Shown here one piece after another: positions 47,233 to 55,784 of a DNA stretch of 64,000 nucleotides. The notes under the pieces were generated by a model. It was not told the origin of the DNA. It saw only the letters and a program-made list of their open reading frames with translations, and ran no database searches. Position 1 is the stretch's first letter, and each line of letters opens with the position of its first letter. The stretch is from Undibacterium piscinae. GTDB lineage: Bacteria > Pseudomonadota > Gammaproteobacteria > Burkholderiales > Burkholderiaceae_D. The position numbers and the translations under genes were made by a program. The DNA lies in assembly GCA_003970805.2 (NCBI GenBank), contig CP051152.1:1860001-1924000 (forward strand). Direction: 5' to 3'.

Positions 47233-50055
47233 ATGTTAAAAGAAACTGTATTATCCCGTTCAGTAAGAATGATGTTTGCCGGCAGTATAGGCTTGGCACT
47301 GAGCCTTTCGGTACCGCATGCACTTGCCCAAGATGCTGCAGCTAGTAGCGTGCAACGCGTAGAAATCACAGGCTCATCGATTAAGCGCATCAACCAGGAA
47401 ACTGCGCTGCCAGTGCAAACACTGAGCCGGTCCGACATAGAAAAAAGTGGCGCCAATAGCGTCGCTGATTTAGTCGCTGCCTTGCCAAGCATGCAGGGCT
47501 TCGCCACGGCCAATCAAAGCATCAACGGCGGCGGCGGCGGTATCCAGACCGCCTCTATTCACAATATCGGTGCCGCTTACACCTTGGTTCTGTTAAATGG
47601 CCATAGGCTTGCTTCTTATGGTTCCGGTAGTGCGGTCAATTTGTCCAGCATTCCTATGTCGGCGGTAGAGCGTGTTGAAATTCTGACCGATGGTGCCTCC
47701 ACACTGTATGGGTCTGATGCGATCGCCGGTGTGGTCAACTTCATCTTACGCAAGAATCAAACAGATTTTTCAGTCGACCTGAACTATAACCAGCCCCAGC
47801 ACAGCGGTGGCAAGTCGTATAACTTCGGTATTTCCAAAGGTTTTGGCGATCTGGAAAAAGACGGCTACAACGTTTTGCTCGCTTACAGCCACGATGAGCA
47901 AAAAGAGCTCAATGCATCGCAACGTCCGTTTGCCGATACCGGCGTCAGAAAATTTTCCCATAATGGAAAAAACTATGCGACGTGGTCACTGTCAGACAAC
48001 TCCAGCCCGGCGATCGCCCAACTGAAGATGAAAGACGGCTCTGATCCTGTGATGTTTTCCCCTGATTTACTGAAAAATGGCAAATGCGGTCCGAATACGT
48101 TTCAGGTCGAAAATCGCTGCCGCTATGATTATGCATCCACAGTACAGTTGATGCCAGAATCAAAACGCGATAGTTTCTTTGGTTCAGTCAATTACAAGCT
48201 CAATAGCGAAACCAATCTGTTTGCCGAAGCGGTAGTGTCGAAGTTCACTCAAACTGGTCGCTATGCACCACCAGCCCAGCCATTGGCACTTCCTATGTCT
48301 AGCCCCTTGTATAGCAAATATGTGGCACCTTATCTGGGACAGCTTGGAGTTGATCCGGCAAACGTCTCCAGCGCCCTCATGAAACTGCGTATCTCCGATG
48401 CAGGCGGCCGTAATGTCGCTTACGGTACCGAAGCGCAACATCTGGTCTTGGGTGTCGATGGCAATGCATTCGGCATCGACTACAACGCATCCTACACACA
48501 CTCAGTCTCCAAGCGCAGCAGGGATTTTGCCGGTGGCTTCCTGAGTAAAGACAAGTTCTATGAGATCGTCGATGCCGGAACCTATGATCCGTTTGCATCG
48601 GCGGGATCCTCAACGGCAATTCTGGCGCCAGCCGTATTGCATGAAAATTGGTCGAGTTCGCAAAACACGTTGGACGTACTGAGCCTGCGGGGTTCGCGCG
48701 AGTTATTCTCGCTGCCAGGCGGTAAGTCACAACTGGGTATCGGTACCGATTTCACCAGACAAGGTTACGACTACAAGGCAACACCGATAGGCATGGGTGC
48801 CAATGCCTTGCAACCGAATTATACGGATGCACCTTTGGGTGACTCCCCGGGTGATTTGCCTATCGCCGCCAGCAGAAATAACTGGGGTGCCTTCGCTGAA
48901 TTGCTGATGCCAATTAGCAAGCGCTTTGATGTCACTGCCGCACTGCGTTATGACAGTTATACGGCGATTAAAAATACAGCTAACTTTGATGCGGCGGGAA
49001 AGCCGATCGCCTCTGAGACCCAAGGTAACAAGGCAGATAAACTGACGTATAAATTGTCAGCGGCGTTCCGCCCTATCGATAGCCTCTTGCTGCGTGGATC
49101 CTATGGCACAGGCTTCAAGATGGCCGACATGTCAACCATCACTTCTCCATTGACGCATGCCGGTAACACTGGCGGTCAATATGACTGCCCGGTCAAGGCA
49201 CCAGATCCGCGCGCGGTCAACTGCATGGGGAAAACTCAGTATGATATCTTGTCCGGTGGTAACCGAATGTCCGGCGAAAACGGCTTGAAACCGGAAGAAT
49301 CCAAGCAAGCGACCTTAGGCTTCCGCGTGGAGCCTATCTCCAGCTTGTCGGTAGGAATTGACTGGTGGGATGTAAAAATGAGTAATCAGATTGCTTCGCT
49401 GCCGGAAGCAGTAGTATTTGGCAACCCGGCTAAATATGACAATCTGTTCTCTACGTTCTACGAACCTGGCCAAGGCGGGAATATTCTGGTCGCCACCCTG
49501 CCTTCATTTAATATTGCCAGTGCGCAGTATCAAGGGATAGATTGGGATACCAGCTTCAAGACTGCGACTCCGGTAGGTAAGTTGAACATGAACTGGACCG
49601 GTACCTACCTGCTGAAATCAGATTATGATCTTCCAGGTAATCCTACCGTGCAAAGCGTAGGTCGCTACGATGAATTCAACAACGTCGCATTCCGCGTCAT
49701 CACCAGGTTGGCAACCACGCTGACGACATCGGATATGTTTTCACACACGATGATGATCAACTACAAATCTGGTTACCACGATCATCAGGCCAGTGTGCGC
49801 GAAGTCAATAGCGACGGTTCATTTGGAAATTTCGTTGACCTCAATCGCGATGTAGCCTCCTACACCACCTTCGACTGGCAGACACGTGCACAACTGAAGA
49901 AAAACATGACGCTGACCTTCGGTATCAAGAACCTGTTTGACAAAAATCCGCCGCTGTCACTGAAAGACGGCAATGGTGATCAGGTTGGTTATGATGGCCG
50001 TTATGCAGATGCCATTGGTCGTACTTTCTACGTCACAGGATCGATGAAATTCTAA
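47233..50055 (+). CDS. TonB-dependent outer-membrane receptor
   Basis: The 940-aa receptor has a signal peptide (residues 1-32, ending HALA|QDA), a likely TonB box in the region QRVEITGSSIKR, a plug domain (about 45-170, with LPVQTLSRSDIEKSG, LVLLNGHRLASYG and EILTDGASTLYGSDAIAGVVNFI), and a beta barrel closing with TFYVTGSMKF, terminal Phe. It belongs to the large OAR-free receptors often used for peptides, carbohydrates or vitamins; the substrate is not decided by sequence. The next co-directional gene encodes a periplasmic prolyl isomerase. The 46642-47232 upstream region is AT-rich leader DNA with a TTGACA at 46880-46885 but no convincing -10. Confidence 0.93.
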   Translation: MLKETVLSRSVRMMFAGSIGLALSLSVPHALAQDAAASSVQRVEITGSSIKRINQETALPVQTLSRSDIEKSGANSVADLVAALPSMQGFATANQSINGGGGGIQTASIHNIGAAYTLVLLNGHRLASYGSGSAVNLSSIPMSAVERVEILTDGASTLYGSDAIAGVVNFILRKNQTDFSVDLNYNQPQHSGGKSYNFGISKGFGDLEKDGYNVLLAYSHDEQKELNASQRPFADTGVRKFSHNGKNYATWSLSDNSSPAIAQLKMKDGSDPVMFSPDLLKNGKCGPNTFQVENRCRYDYASTVQLMPESKRDSFFGSVNYKLNSETNLFAEAVVSKFTQTGRYAPPAQPLALPMSSPLYSKYVAPYLGQLGVDPANVSSALMKLRISDAGGRNVAYGTEAQHLVLGVDGNAFGIDYNASYTHSVSKRSRDFAGGFLSKDKFYEIVDAGTYDPFASAGSSTAILAPAVLHENWSSSQNTLDVLSLRGSRELFSLPGGKSQLGIGTDFTRQGYDYKATPIGMGANALQPNYTDAPLGDSPGDLPIAASRNNWGAFAELLMPISKRFDVTAALRYDSYTAIKNTANFDAAGKPIASETQGNKADKLTYKLSAAFRPIDSLLLRGSYGTGFKMADMSTITSPLTHAGNTGGQYDCPVKAPDPRAVNCMGKTQYDILSGGNRMSGENGLKPEESKQATLGFRVEPISSLSVGIDWWDVKMSNQIASLPEAVVFGNPAKYDNLFSTFYEPGQGGNILVATLPSFNIASAQYQGIDWDTSFKTATPVGKLNMNWTGTYLLKSDYDLPGNPTVQSVGRYDEFNNVAFRVITRLATTLTTSDMFSHTMMINYKSGYHDHQASVREVNSDGSFGNFVDLNRDVASYTTFDWQTRAQLKKNMTLTFGIKNLFDKNPPLSLKDGNGDQVGYDGRYADAIGRTFYVTGSMKF

Positions 50056-50117
50056 GCCAGTTCCCGGCGTTTCAAACCGAAACGCTACTGATTTAAATCC
50101 CTCGCTAGGACCTCAAC

Positions 50118-50156
50118 GGTGCGCTTTCTACAAACTGGAAAGCGCACCATTTTTAT
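50118..50156 (+). terminator. Rho-independent terminator after the TonB receptor gene
   Basis: GGTGCGCTTTC (50118-50128) pairs with GAAAGCGCACC (50138-50148), followed by a T-rich run. It lies about 60 bases after the receptor stop. Confidence 0.9.
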
Positions 50157-50215
50157 TATTGCAAGCTGATTATTCAGACTCTTGATGCTGTCCCTCAAAT
50201 ACAAGAATAAAAGAT

Positions 50216-50365
50216 ATGAAAATACCCAACCATCCTAATTCCCAACTTGATATGGCATGCGGGGTTGAGCTTCATGCCTGTCAAATCTGGGCTTCCGCTT
50301 GTATGGAAATGAAGAATTTCTCTATGGAGTTAATCCAAAATTTGGTTTCAAAGATGACCGAATAG
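50216..50365 (+). CDS. Possible small protein, 49 aa
   Basis: A frame from ATG 50216 to TAG 50365 encodes MKIPNHPNSQLDMACGVELH and 29 further residues rich in Met, Cys and Asn, with ACQIWASACMEMKNFSMEL in the middle. The ribosome site is weak (AAAAG). I do not recognise a family; it might be a fragment of a larger amphipathic helical protein. The rest of 50157-50458 shows no other supported feature. Confidence 0.3.
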   Translation: MKIPNHPNSQLDMACGVELHACQIWASACMEMKNFSMELIQNLVSKMTE

Positions 50366-50458
50366 TTACGGCTGAGAGAGCAAATATACGATATCCTCCA
50401 CGACATCGCCTGCCGGTTTTCGGTCCCAATTTTTTAAAAATTTACGCGAAAAAAAATC

Positions 50459-51415
50459 ATGCCACGATCCACTCACCGCGCCACCTCCGCGCCCTTGCCG
50501 ACTTACTCTAAACTTGCCTCCTATCTAGGCTCTCTGTTGCTAGGGAGCGCTCTCTGCGCATCGGCTTACGCCAAACAGCCTACCCAAGCAGCGAAACGGA
50601 CGATGGGCGAACTACTGAAAGCTTCTGCCACTACAGACTGGCGCATGCCCGACGCTGACAATACCCTGTATATGGAGCTGGAAAAAGGCCGCGTCGTGAT
50701 TGAAATGTCGCCATTTTTTGCCCCCGCCCATGTGGCGAACGTCAAGGCATTGATACGCGAAAATTACTTCGATGGCTTGAGCATCAACCGTTCGCAAGAC
50801 AACTACGTAGTGCAGTGGAGTGATGCCAGTGAACAGCGCCCTATCACCAAAGGAAAAAAGACGCTGCAGGAAGAATTCTCGGTACGCTATGACGCTCGCA
50901 TGGCATTTACCCGCTTAGCGGATCACGATGGTTTTGCCGCGCAGGTCGGGCACGCCAACGGCTTCCCTGCTGCGCGCGATCCCAAGACGGGGCGCGCCTG
51001 GCTGGCACATTGCTATGGCATGGTCGGTGCCGGACGCGACAATGCCAGTGACTCGGGCGGAGGTGCCGAGTTGTATGCGGTCATCGGGCACGCACCACGC
51101 CATCTGGACCGCAATGTCACCTTGTTCGGACGCGTGATACACGGCATGGAATTGCTATCCTCCTTGCCACGCGGGACGGCGCCTATGGGCTTTTATGACA
51201 AACCGGAACAAACTATCACCATCAAGTCGATACGCATCGCGCAAGACCTGCCGCAGGAGCAACGCAGCAAACTGGAGATACTTCGCACCGATACGCCACT
51301 GTTCAAAGCCATCACACAAGCCCAGCGCAATCGCTCCGGCGAATGGTACAAAACACCAGCCAATTACATAGACCTATGCAATGTCCCGGTGCCAGTCAGG
51401 ATCAGGGGAGAATAG
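50459..51415 (+). CDS. Periplasmic cyclophilin-type peptidyl-prolyl isomerase
   Basis: The 318-aa protein has a signal peptide (SLLLGSALCASAYA|KQ) and a cyclophilin domain over residues about 70-265. It is recognisable from VVIEMSPFFAPAHVANVKALI, YFDGLSINRSQDNYVVQWSD, CYGMVGAGRD and LFGRVIHGMELLSSLP. Such enzymes speed cis/trans change of Xaa-Pro bonds. A periplasmic one can help fold outer-membrane proteins or make proline-rich peptides accessible. Note that it lies between a TonB receptor and a proline/hydroxyproline operon. The ribosome site is not obvious. Confidence 0.88.
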   Translation: MPRSTHRATSAPLPTYSKLASYLGSLLLGSALCASAYAKQPTQAAKRTMGELLKASATTDWRMPDADNTLYMELEKGRVVIEMSPFFAPAHVANVKALIRENYFDGLSINRSQDNYVVQWSDASEQRPITKGKKTLQEEFSVRYDARMAFTRLADHDGFAAQVGHANGFPAARDPKTGRAWLAHCYGMVGAGRDNASDSGGGAELYAVIGHAPRHLDRNVTLFGRVIHGMELLSSLPRGTAPMGFYDKPEQTITIKSIRIAQDLPQEQRSKLEILRTDTPLFKAITQAQRNRSGEWYKTPANYIDLCNVPVPVRIRGE

Positions 51416-51518
51416 CGCAAGCTTAGCGATCCGGATAAGGATCAACACCGTGATCGTCATCCTATCTGATCCCGGCTTGTAGTTCGCCAGAGTTTCAAGC
51501 AGGGATCAGGCCATTGCA

Positions 51519-52457
51519 TCACTGCGACTTGAGCACCAGATGCGCGGCGATCAAATCACTGAGTGCCGTGCCTACCGACTTGAACAGGGTAATTTCCTGT
51601 GCCGTGCTGCGCCCTGTGACCTGCTTGCGACACAGATCGGCCAGTTCAGCGCGTATCTGGCTGGGATCAAATACGCCTTCCTGTATCGGAATCAACAGTT
51701 CTCCGGCTTCATTCAAGACGTTTTGTAAACTGTCGACAAACACCGAAGATTTTTGAATTAACTCGCTATCGCATTCACGCCCCTTAGGGCTGTGGTTGCC
51801 CAGCAAGTCGACATGCGTACCGGCAGCGATCCAGGCTCCCGACAACACCGGCGCCGGGGAACCGGTGGCGCTGACGATGATATCGGCTTGCCCGGCACAG
51901 GCGGCCAGATCCTCAACCACCACGAACTCATGCTGCGGCAACAGCAGCGTCAGACGCTGTTTCAACTCAGCCACTTTTACCGCATTGCGGCCCCACAAAA
52001 ACACCTGCGTTATCTGTCGTACTGCGAGATGCGCAAGCACTAGCGGCATCGCCAGCTTGCCGGTACCCAGCAACAACAGCTTACGAGAATCGCTGCGCGA
52101 CAGATAACGCGATGCCAGTGCCGACACGGCAGCGGTGCGCCAATAGGTGACAGAAGTGCCGTCAACCATTGCCAGAGGCACGCCATGCTCGCGGCTAAAC
52201 AGCAGGATTTTGGAGTACAGGGAAGCGTAGCCCTGCGCTGCGTTATCAGGAAAATAGGTGAAGGCCTTGACCCCGATCACGTCCTGATTCCAGGCCGGCA
52301 ACACCGCAAACCCATCATGTTTGGCCGGGTCTGGCGACAAGGAAAACACCTGCCTTTGCGGCATACCGAAATCTTGCGCGAAGCCTTGATCCAGCGCCGC
52401 TATCAAGGCCGGGAATTGCAGGCTGCGATTGACCTGATCTGCGTCTATCAACTTCAT
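51519..52457 (-). CDS. Delta-1-pyrroline-2-carboxylate reductase, ornithine-cyclodeaminase family (LhpI-like)
   Basis: The 312-aa protein belongs to the ornithine cyclodeaminase/mu-crystallin family: VDGTSVTYWRTAAVSALASRYLSR, the Rossmann motif LLLGTGKLAMPLVLAHL near residue 127, and DIIVSATGSPAPVL. Its partner encodes a 3-hydroxyproline dehydratase whose product, pyrroline-2-carboxylate, is the substrate of LhpI-type reductases, giving L-proline. The context therefore favours this over true ornithine cyclodeaminase. It is last of three genes; its start overlaps the M24 peptidase end by four bases. Confidence 0.85.
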   Translation of the reverse strand: MKLIDADQVNRSLQFPALIAALDQGFAQDFGMPQRQVFSLSPDPAKHDGFAVLPAWNQDVIGVKAFTYFPDNAAQGYASLYSKILLFSREHGVPLAMVDGTSVTYWRTAAVSALASRYLSRSDSRKLLLLGTGKLAMPLVLAHLAVRQITQVFLWGRNAVKVAELKQRLTLLLPQHEFVVVEDLAACAGQADIIVSATGSPAPVLSGAWIAAGTHVDLLGNHSPKGRECDSELIQKSSVFVDSLQNVLNEAGELLIPIQEGVFDPSQIRAELADLCRKQVTGRSTAQEITLFKSVGTALSDLIAAHLVLKSQ

Positions 52458-53569
52458 ATTTCCACCTCAAAAATTTTTGCTGCATGGGTCAGACATTCGT
52501 AAGCTTGTGGCGTGATCCTGACATCATCCTCCAGTCGCAAGCCGCCGTATCCGGGAATGTAAATACCTGGCTCTACCGTCACCACATAATTAGCTTGCAG
52601 TACTTCGTGGCAATGCGGCCCCATAAATGGTTGCTCATGCAGCTTGATGCCTAGCCCATGCCCCAAACCTTTACCGGCATAGCTGGCAAATTCGGAGGCA
52701 TTAAGTATCGCACCGGCGGCGGCATCAGCCTCGGATGCCGGCAAACCCGCATGCAAGCTGGCCAGCGCTGCGCTCTGTGCCGCATGCACAGTATCAAACA
52801 TGGCCTGCTGTCTGGCATCGGCCTTACCTGCAACAAAGCTGCGCGTCATATCCGAACGATAGCCATTCACCACCGCGCCAAAATCGATCACGATCAGATC
52901 GCCTTGCTGCAATGGTCGCGCCGAAGGTATGCAATGCGGCAGCGCCGAGCGCGCGCCAAAACCCAAGATGGTAGTAAATGACACGCCTTCCGAACCCAGG
53001 CGCTGCATCTGATAGTCAAGCTCCAGCGCCATCTCACGTTCACTCACGCCAAGCTTGAGCTGCGGCAGCAAGATAGCCAGCGCCTGATCTGCGATCGCCG
53101 CGGCCTGACGGATCTGCTCCACTTCCCACTCATCCTTGATTTTCCTCTGCGCTTCCAGCATCGCTAACGCAGGAGTAAATAGCAGCTCAGGCAATCCCGC
53201 GGCAATCGACTGCCACATTGCCACTGAGATATGCTCGGCCTCATACATGATATGAAGCGCGCGCTCGTCACTCAACACTGCAGCAATCGCCTGCGCCAAA
53301 GTCTGGCGGTCGCGGTCACGGCAAATCACCTCAGTGGCGATTTGTTCGTTGACACACTCGTGCTGCGCTTGTTCCAGAAAACGATAGTCGGTGATCAGGT
53401 AAAGACCGGTTTGCGTCACTATTCCATACGCCGCTTCACCGCTGTAATTGAACAGATAGCGCAGATTATCCGGAGAAAAGATCAGCAAGGCATCTTGGCC
53501 GGACTCCAGTAAGCGCTTTCTCAGTGTTGCCAGTCTTTGTTCAAATTGCGGTTTCATCTGAAGGTTCAT
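52454..53569 (-). CDS. Xaa-Pro aminopeptidase-like M24 metallopeptidase
   Basis: The 371-aa protein has a creatinase-like N-terminal domain (about 1-130) and a pita-bread catalytic domain. Metal ligands are visible in order: the two Asp of VIDFGAVVNGYRSDMTR, the His of GLGHGLGIKLHE, the Glu of VTVEPGIYIPG and the Glu of LRLEDDVRI. Such enzymes cut the bond before proline in small peptides. No signal peptide is present, so it acts in the cytoplasm. It lies between the 3-hydroxyproline dehydratase and the reductase with four-base overlaps on both sides, arguing that peptides ending in Xaa-(hydroxy)proline feed the pathway. Confidence 0.92.
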   Translation of the reverse strand: MNLQMKPQFEQRLATLRKRLLESGQDALLIFSPDNLRYLFNYSGEAAYGIVTQTGLYLITDYRFLEQAQHECVNEQIATEVICRDRDRQTLAQAIAAVLSDERALHIMYEAEHISVAMWQSIAAGLPELLFTPALAMLEAQRKIKDEWEVEQIRQAAAIADQALAILLPQLKLGVSEREMALELDYQMQRLGSEGVSFTTILGFGARSALPHCIPSARPLQQGDLIVIDFGAVVNGYRSDMTRSFVAGKADARQQAMFDTVHAAQSAALASLHAGLPASEADAAAGAILNASEFASYAGKGLGHGLGIKLHEQPFMGPHCHEVLQANYVVTVEPGIYIPGYGGLRLEDDVRITPQAYECLTHAAKIFEVEI

Positions 53570-54609
53570 CGAAAAATAAATCCATGTTGGAGTGGGTCGG
53601 AGGGATCTAGGTAAAAACAGGATTTACCGACGATATGCGCATTGCCTTCGACGCGCGGGATGACAGCATGATGCGCGCCATAGGACAAAGTACTGACGGC
53701 GGAGACCTGAAACTGGCTTCCCAAGATACTTTCTATGACAATTTTCTGATTCAGTGGCAATGCCCCCTGCGCATGCAAAATCGCCGCTTGTCCGGCGACC
53801 CCGCTACCGGTCGGGCTACGGTCCAATTCGCCCTCGGCGAAAATGCATACGTTACGGCTATGCACACCCGGCGTTTGCGTAGGAGCGGAAAATATCGTTC
53901 CGTATAAAAATCCCAGATCTGCCTGAAACGGGTGTGTGATGCTCCTTGATGCCTGCACCGCCTGCTTGATCCTGCGTCCCGCATCAATGATCTGACTGTG
54001 ATTTTCTGCCTGCAAAGACAAGCCTATCGACGGTGCATCGACATACGCGTAAAAGGCACCGCCGTAAGCGAGCGTATACCGTACGCGACCTAAGCCGGGC
54101 ACTTCAATTTCAGCATCGGCATCAAGCACAAAAGAGGCGACGTTATCAAAGTAGATGCGCTGGATTTCACCTTGCTCGATTTCGGCATAGGCCTGGATCT
54201 GGCCGGCCGGCACATCGATCCTTAGGGCTGTCACAGGTTCGCATTTTTCGACCACGCCAGCCTCAATCGCGGCGCGTGTCAAAGCGATGATGGCATGGCC
54301 GCACATGGTGCTATAGCCCTCGTTGTGCAAAAACAGTACGCCAAAATCACTGTCCGCACGCTCCGCCGGCGTGATGATGCAACCATACATGTCAGCATGA
54401 CCGCGCGGCTCAAACATCAGTGCGGTGCGCAGGTGATCATAGTTAGTGGCGCAATCGCGGCGCATTTCCAAGATCGTTGCGCCCTTCAGCACAGGAAACC
54501 CTGAAGTAATAATACGCAAGGGTTCACCGCCGGTATGACATTCCAGACTACTGATCTTGAGCCATGAAGCGGGCGCTTCCCAGTTCGCAAAATTATTTCT
54601 ATTCATCAA
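53566..54609 (-). CDS. trans-3-hydroxy-L-proline dehydratase (proline racemase superfamily)
   Basis: The 347-aa protein belongs to the proline racemase superfamily (SLECHTGGEPLRI, GFGVLFLHNEGYSTMCGHAII). The first catalytic residue is Cys103 in STMCGHA. The second position, Cys in racemases and 4-hydroxyproline epimerases, is Thr267 in DRSPTGSGVAG. This Cys/Thr pair is the mark of trans-3-hydroxy-L-proline dehydratases, which form pyrroline-2-carboxylate. It is first in an operon with an Xaa-Pro peptidase and a matching reductase. The start is ATG 54609 or the adjacent Met. A divergent collagenase-like gene lies upstream. Confidence 0.9.
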   Translation of the reverse strand: MMNRNNFANWEAPASWLKISSLECHTGGEPLRIITSGFPVLKGATILEMRRDCATNYDHLRTALMFEPRGHADMYGCIITPAERADSDFGVLFLHNEGYSTMCGHAIIALTRAAIEAGVVEKCEPVTALRIDVPAGQIQAYAEIEQGEIQRIYFDNVASFVLDADAEIEVPGLGRVRYTLAYGGAFYAYVDAPSIGLSLQAENHSQIIDAGRRIKQAVQASRSITHPFQADLGFLYGTIFSAPTQTPGVHSRNVCIFAEGELDRSPTGSGVAGQAAILHAQGALPLNQKIVIESILGSQFQVSAVSTLSYGAHHAVIPRVEGNAHIVGKSCFYLDPSDPLQHGFIFR

Positions 54610-54778
54610 ATGTTCAATCCATTGAAATTATTCAAACAGCGACAGGACAACATCCCCGGCGCAGGGCAAAGCAGAATAAATATACACGACAAAGCAATCA
54701 ATATATACTAAATATATCTATAATTGCAGCAGCAAACATTTGGTTTCGCCAATTATTCCACGCAAAAAGGAGACTTCT

Positions 54779-55705
54779 TTGAAAATACGTTTATTGATGT
54801 TAGCGGCTACGGCTAGCTTAGCCGCATGCGGATCAACCCCGCTCAAGAATGAAAAACAGCAAGATAGCGCAAAAAATATCGAGATACAAAAAGTCTTGTC
54901 ACGCACTCACGCCTGTGGCCCCACCCTGATACTACGCTCCCAGGCACTGACGCCTGAGCAAGAACTTGCCACCTGCAACATGCTCAGCGAGGTAGAGCAG
55001 CGCTTTCACCATAGTTTCAATACCGAGGGCAAGCCGGTCAAGCATGACTTCAACACGGCCTTGCGCGCCAATATCTACCAGTCACGTGATGACTTTGTAA
55101 AATATGCGACCGAGCATTTCGACATGCCTACCGATAACGGCGGCATGTATCTGGAAGGTCTGCCAGAGCAAGCTGGCAATCAGGCAGAATTTGTCGCCAA
55201 TCAAAAAAAGGATGGCAGCGTCCATAACCTTGGCCATGAATATGTACACTACCTCGATGGCAGGTTCAATCTGTATGGCGATTTTTGCGCCGGCTTACAT
55301 GATTCACACTCTCCACCTGAAAACTGCGCGAAACCGGCTCCTATGGCCCCTTATCTGGTGTGGTGGACAGAAGGCGTCGCTGAATACATTGCCAAGCAAA
55401 CCAATAACCCTTCCGCCACCGAACTGGCAGGCGCAAAAACCTATGCCCTGAGCCAGCTATTTGACACCGCGTACGAAAGCAATAATGGCGCGCCGCGCAT
55501 TTATAGCTGGGGCTATCTGGCAGTGCGCTTCATGATGGAAAAACAGAGGGAAAAAGTAGAGCAGATGCTGACCTTCACCCGTAGCGGCGATCTACCGCGC
55601 TATCAGTCGCTAGTCAGAAGTTGGGGGAGTAGTATGGATGCAGAGTTTTCAGCCTGGCTGGGGACAGTGGCAAGCGTAGCGGCAACGCCGACCGTCACTA
55701 AATAA
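54779..55705 (+). CDS. Collagenase-like M9 metallopeptidase lipoprotein
   Basis: The chosen start is TTG 54779, which has AAAAGGAG six bases before it. It gives a 308-aa lipoprotein with lipobox LAAC at Cys17 and Gly at +2, predicted for the outer membrane. The zinc motif HEYVH is at residues 153-157 followed by YLDGRFNLYGDF. The third ligand Glu is near residue 198 in VWWTEGVAEYI. These match M9 microbial collagenases. It is much shorter than Vibrio or clostridial enzymes: the N-terminal activator and the C-terminal collagen-binding domains are missing, so it may act on collagen peptides rather than fibrils. It is divergent from the 3-hydroxyproline operon. Confidence 0.85.
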   Translation: MKIRLLMLAATASLAACGSTPLKNEKQQDSAKNIEIQKVLSRTHACGPTLILRSQALTPEQELATCNMLSEVEQRFHHSFNTEGKPVKHDFNTALRANIYQSRDDFVKYATEHFDMPTDNGGMYLEGLPEQAGNQAEFVANQKKDGSVHNLGHEYVHYLDGRFNLYGDFCAGLHDSHSPPENCAKPAPMAPYLVWWTEGVAEYIAKQTNNPSATELAGAKTYALSQLFDTAYESNNGAPRIYSWGYLAVRFMMEKQREKVEQMLTFTRSGDLPRYQSLVRSWGSSMDAEFSAWLGTVASVAATPTVTK

Positions 55706-55729
55706 TAAAACCATCTGGCGGTATTCAAT

Positions 55730-55749
55730 AAAAAACGGCAGCGCAATTG
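55730..55749. terminator. Left half of a terminator split by the IS element
   Basis: AAAAAACGGCAGCGCAATTG lies just before the IS. Its complement TTGCGCTGCCGTTTTATTTT begins just after it at 57200. Joined, they give a perfect stem with A/T tails that would end both convergent genes. Confidence 0.8.
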
Positions 55750-55784
55750 TGAACTGACCCCATTAAGTTGGACAGATTAATTGC

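Noticed and set aside
50299..50511. 70-residue frame upstream of the cyclophilin gene
   Set aside because: It overlaps the cyclophilin start, has no ribosome site and no family resemblance.
53566..54609. Call as proline racemase or 4-hydroxyproline 2-epimerase
   Set aside because: Thr267 replaces the second catalytic Cys needed by both.
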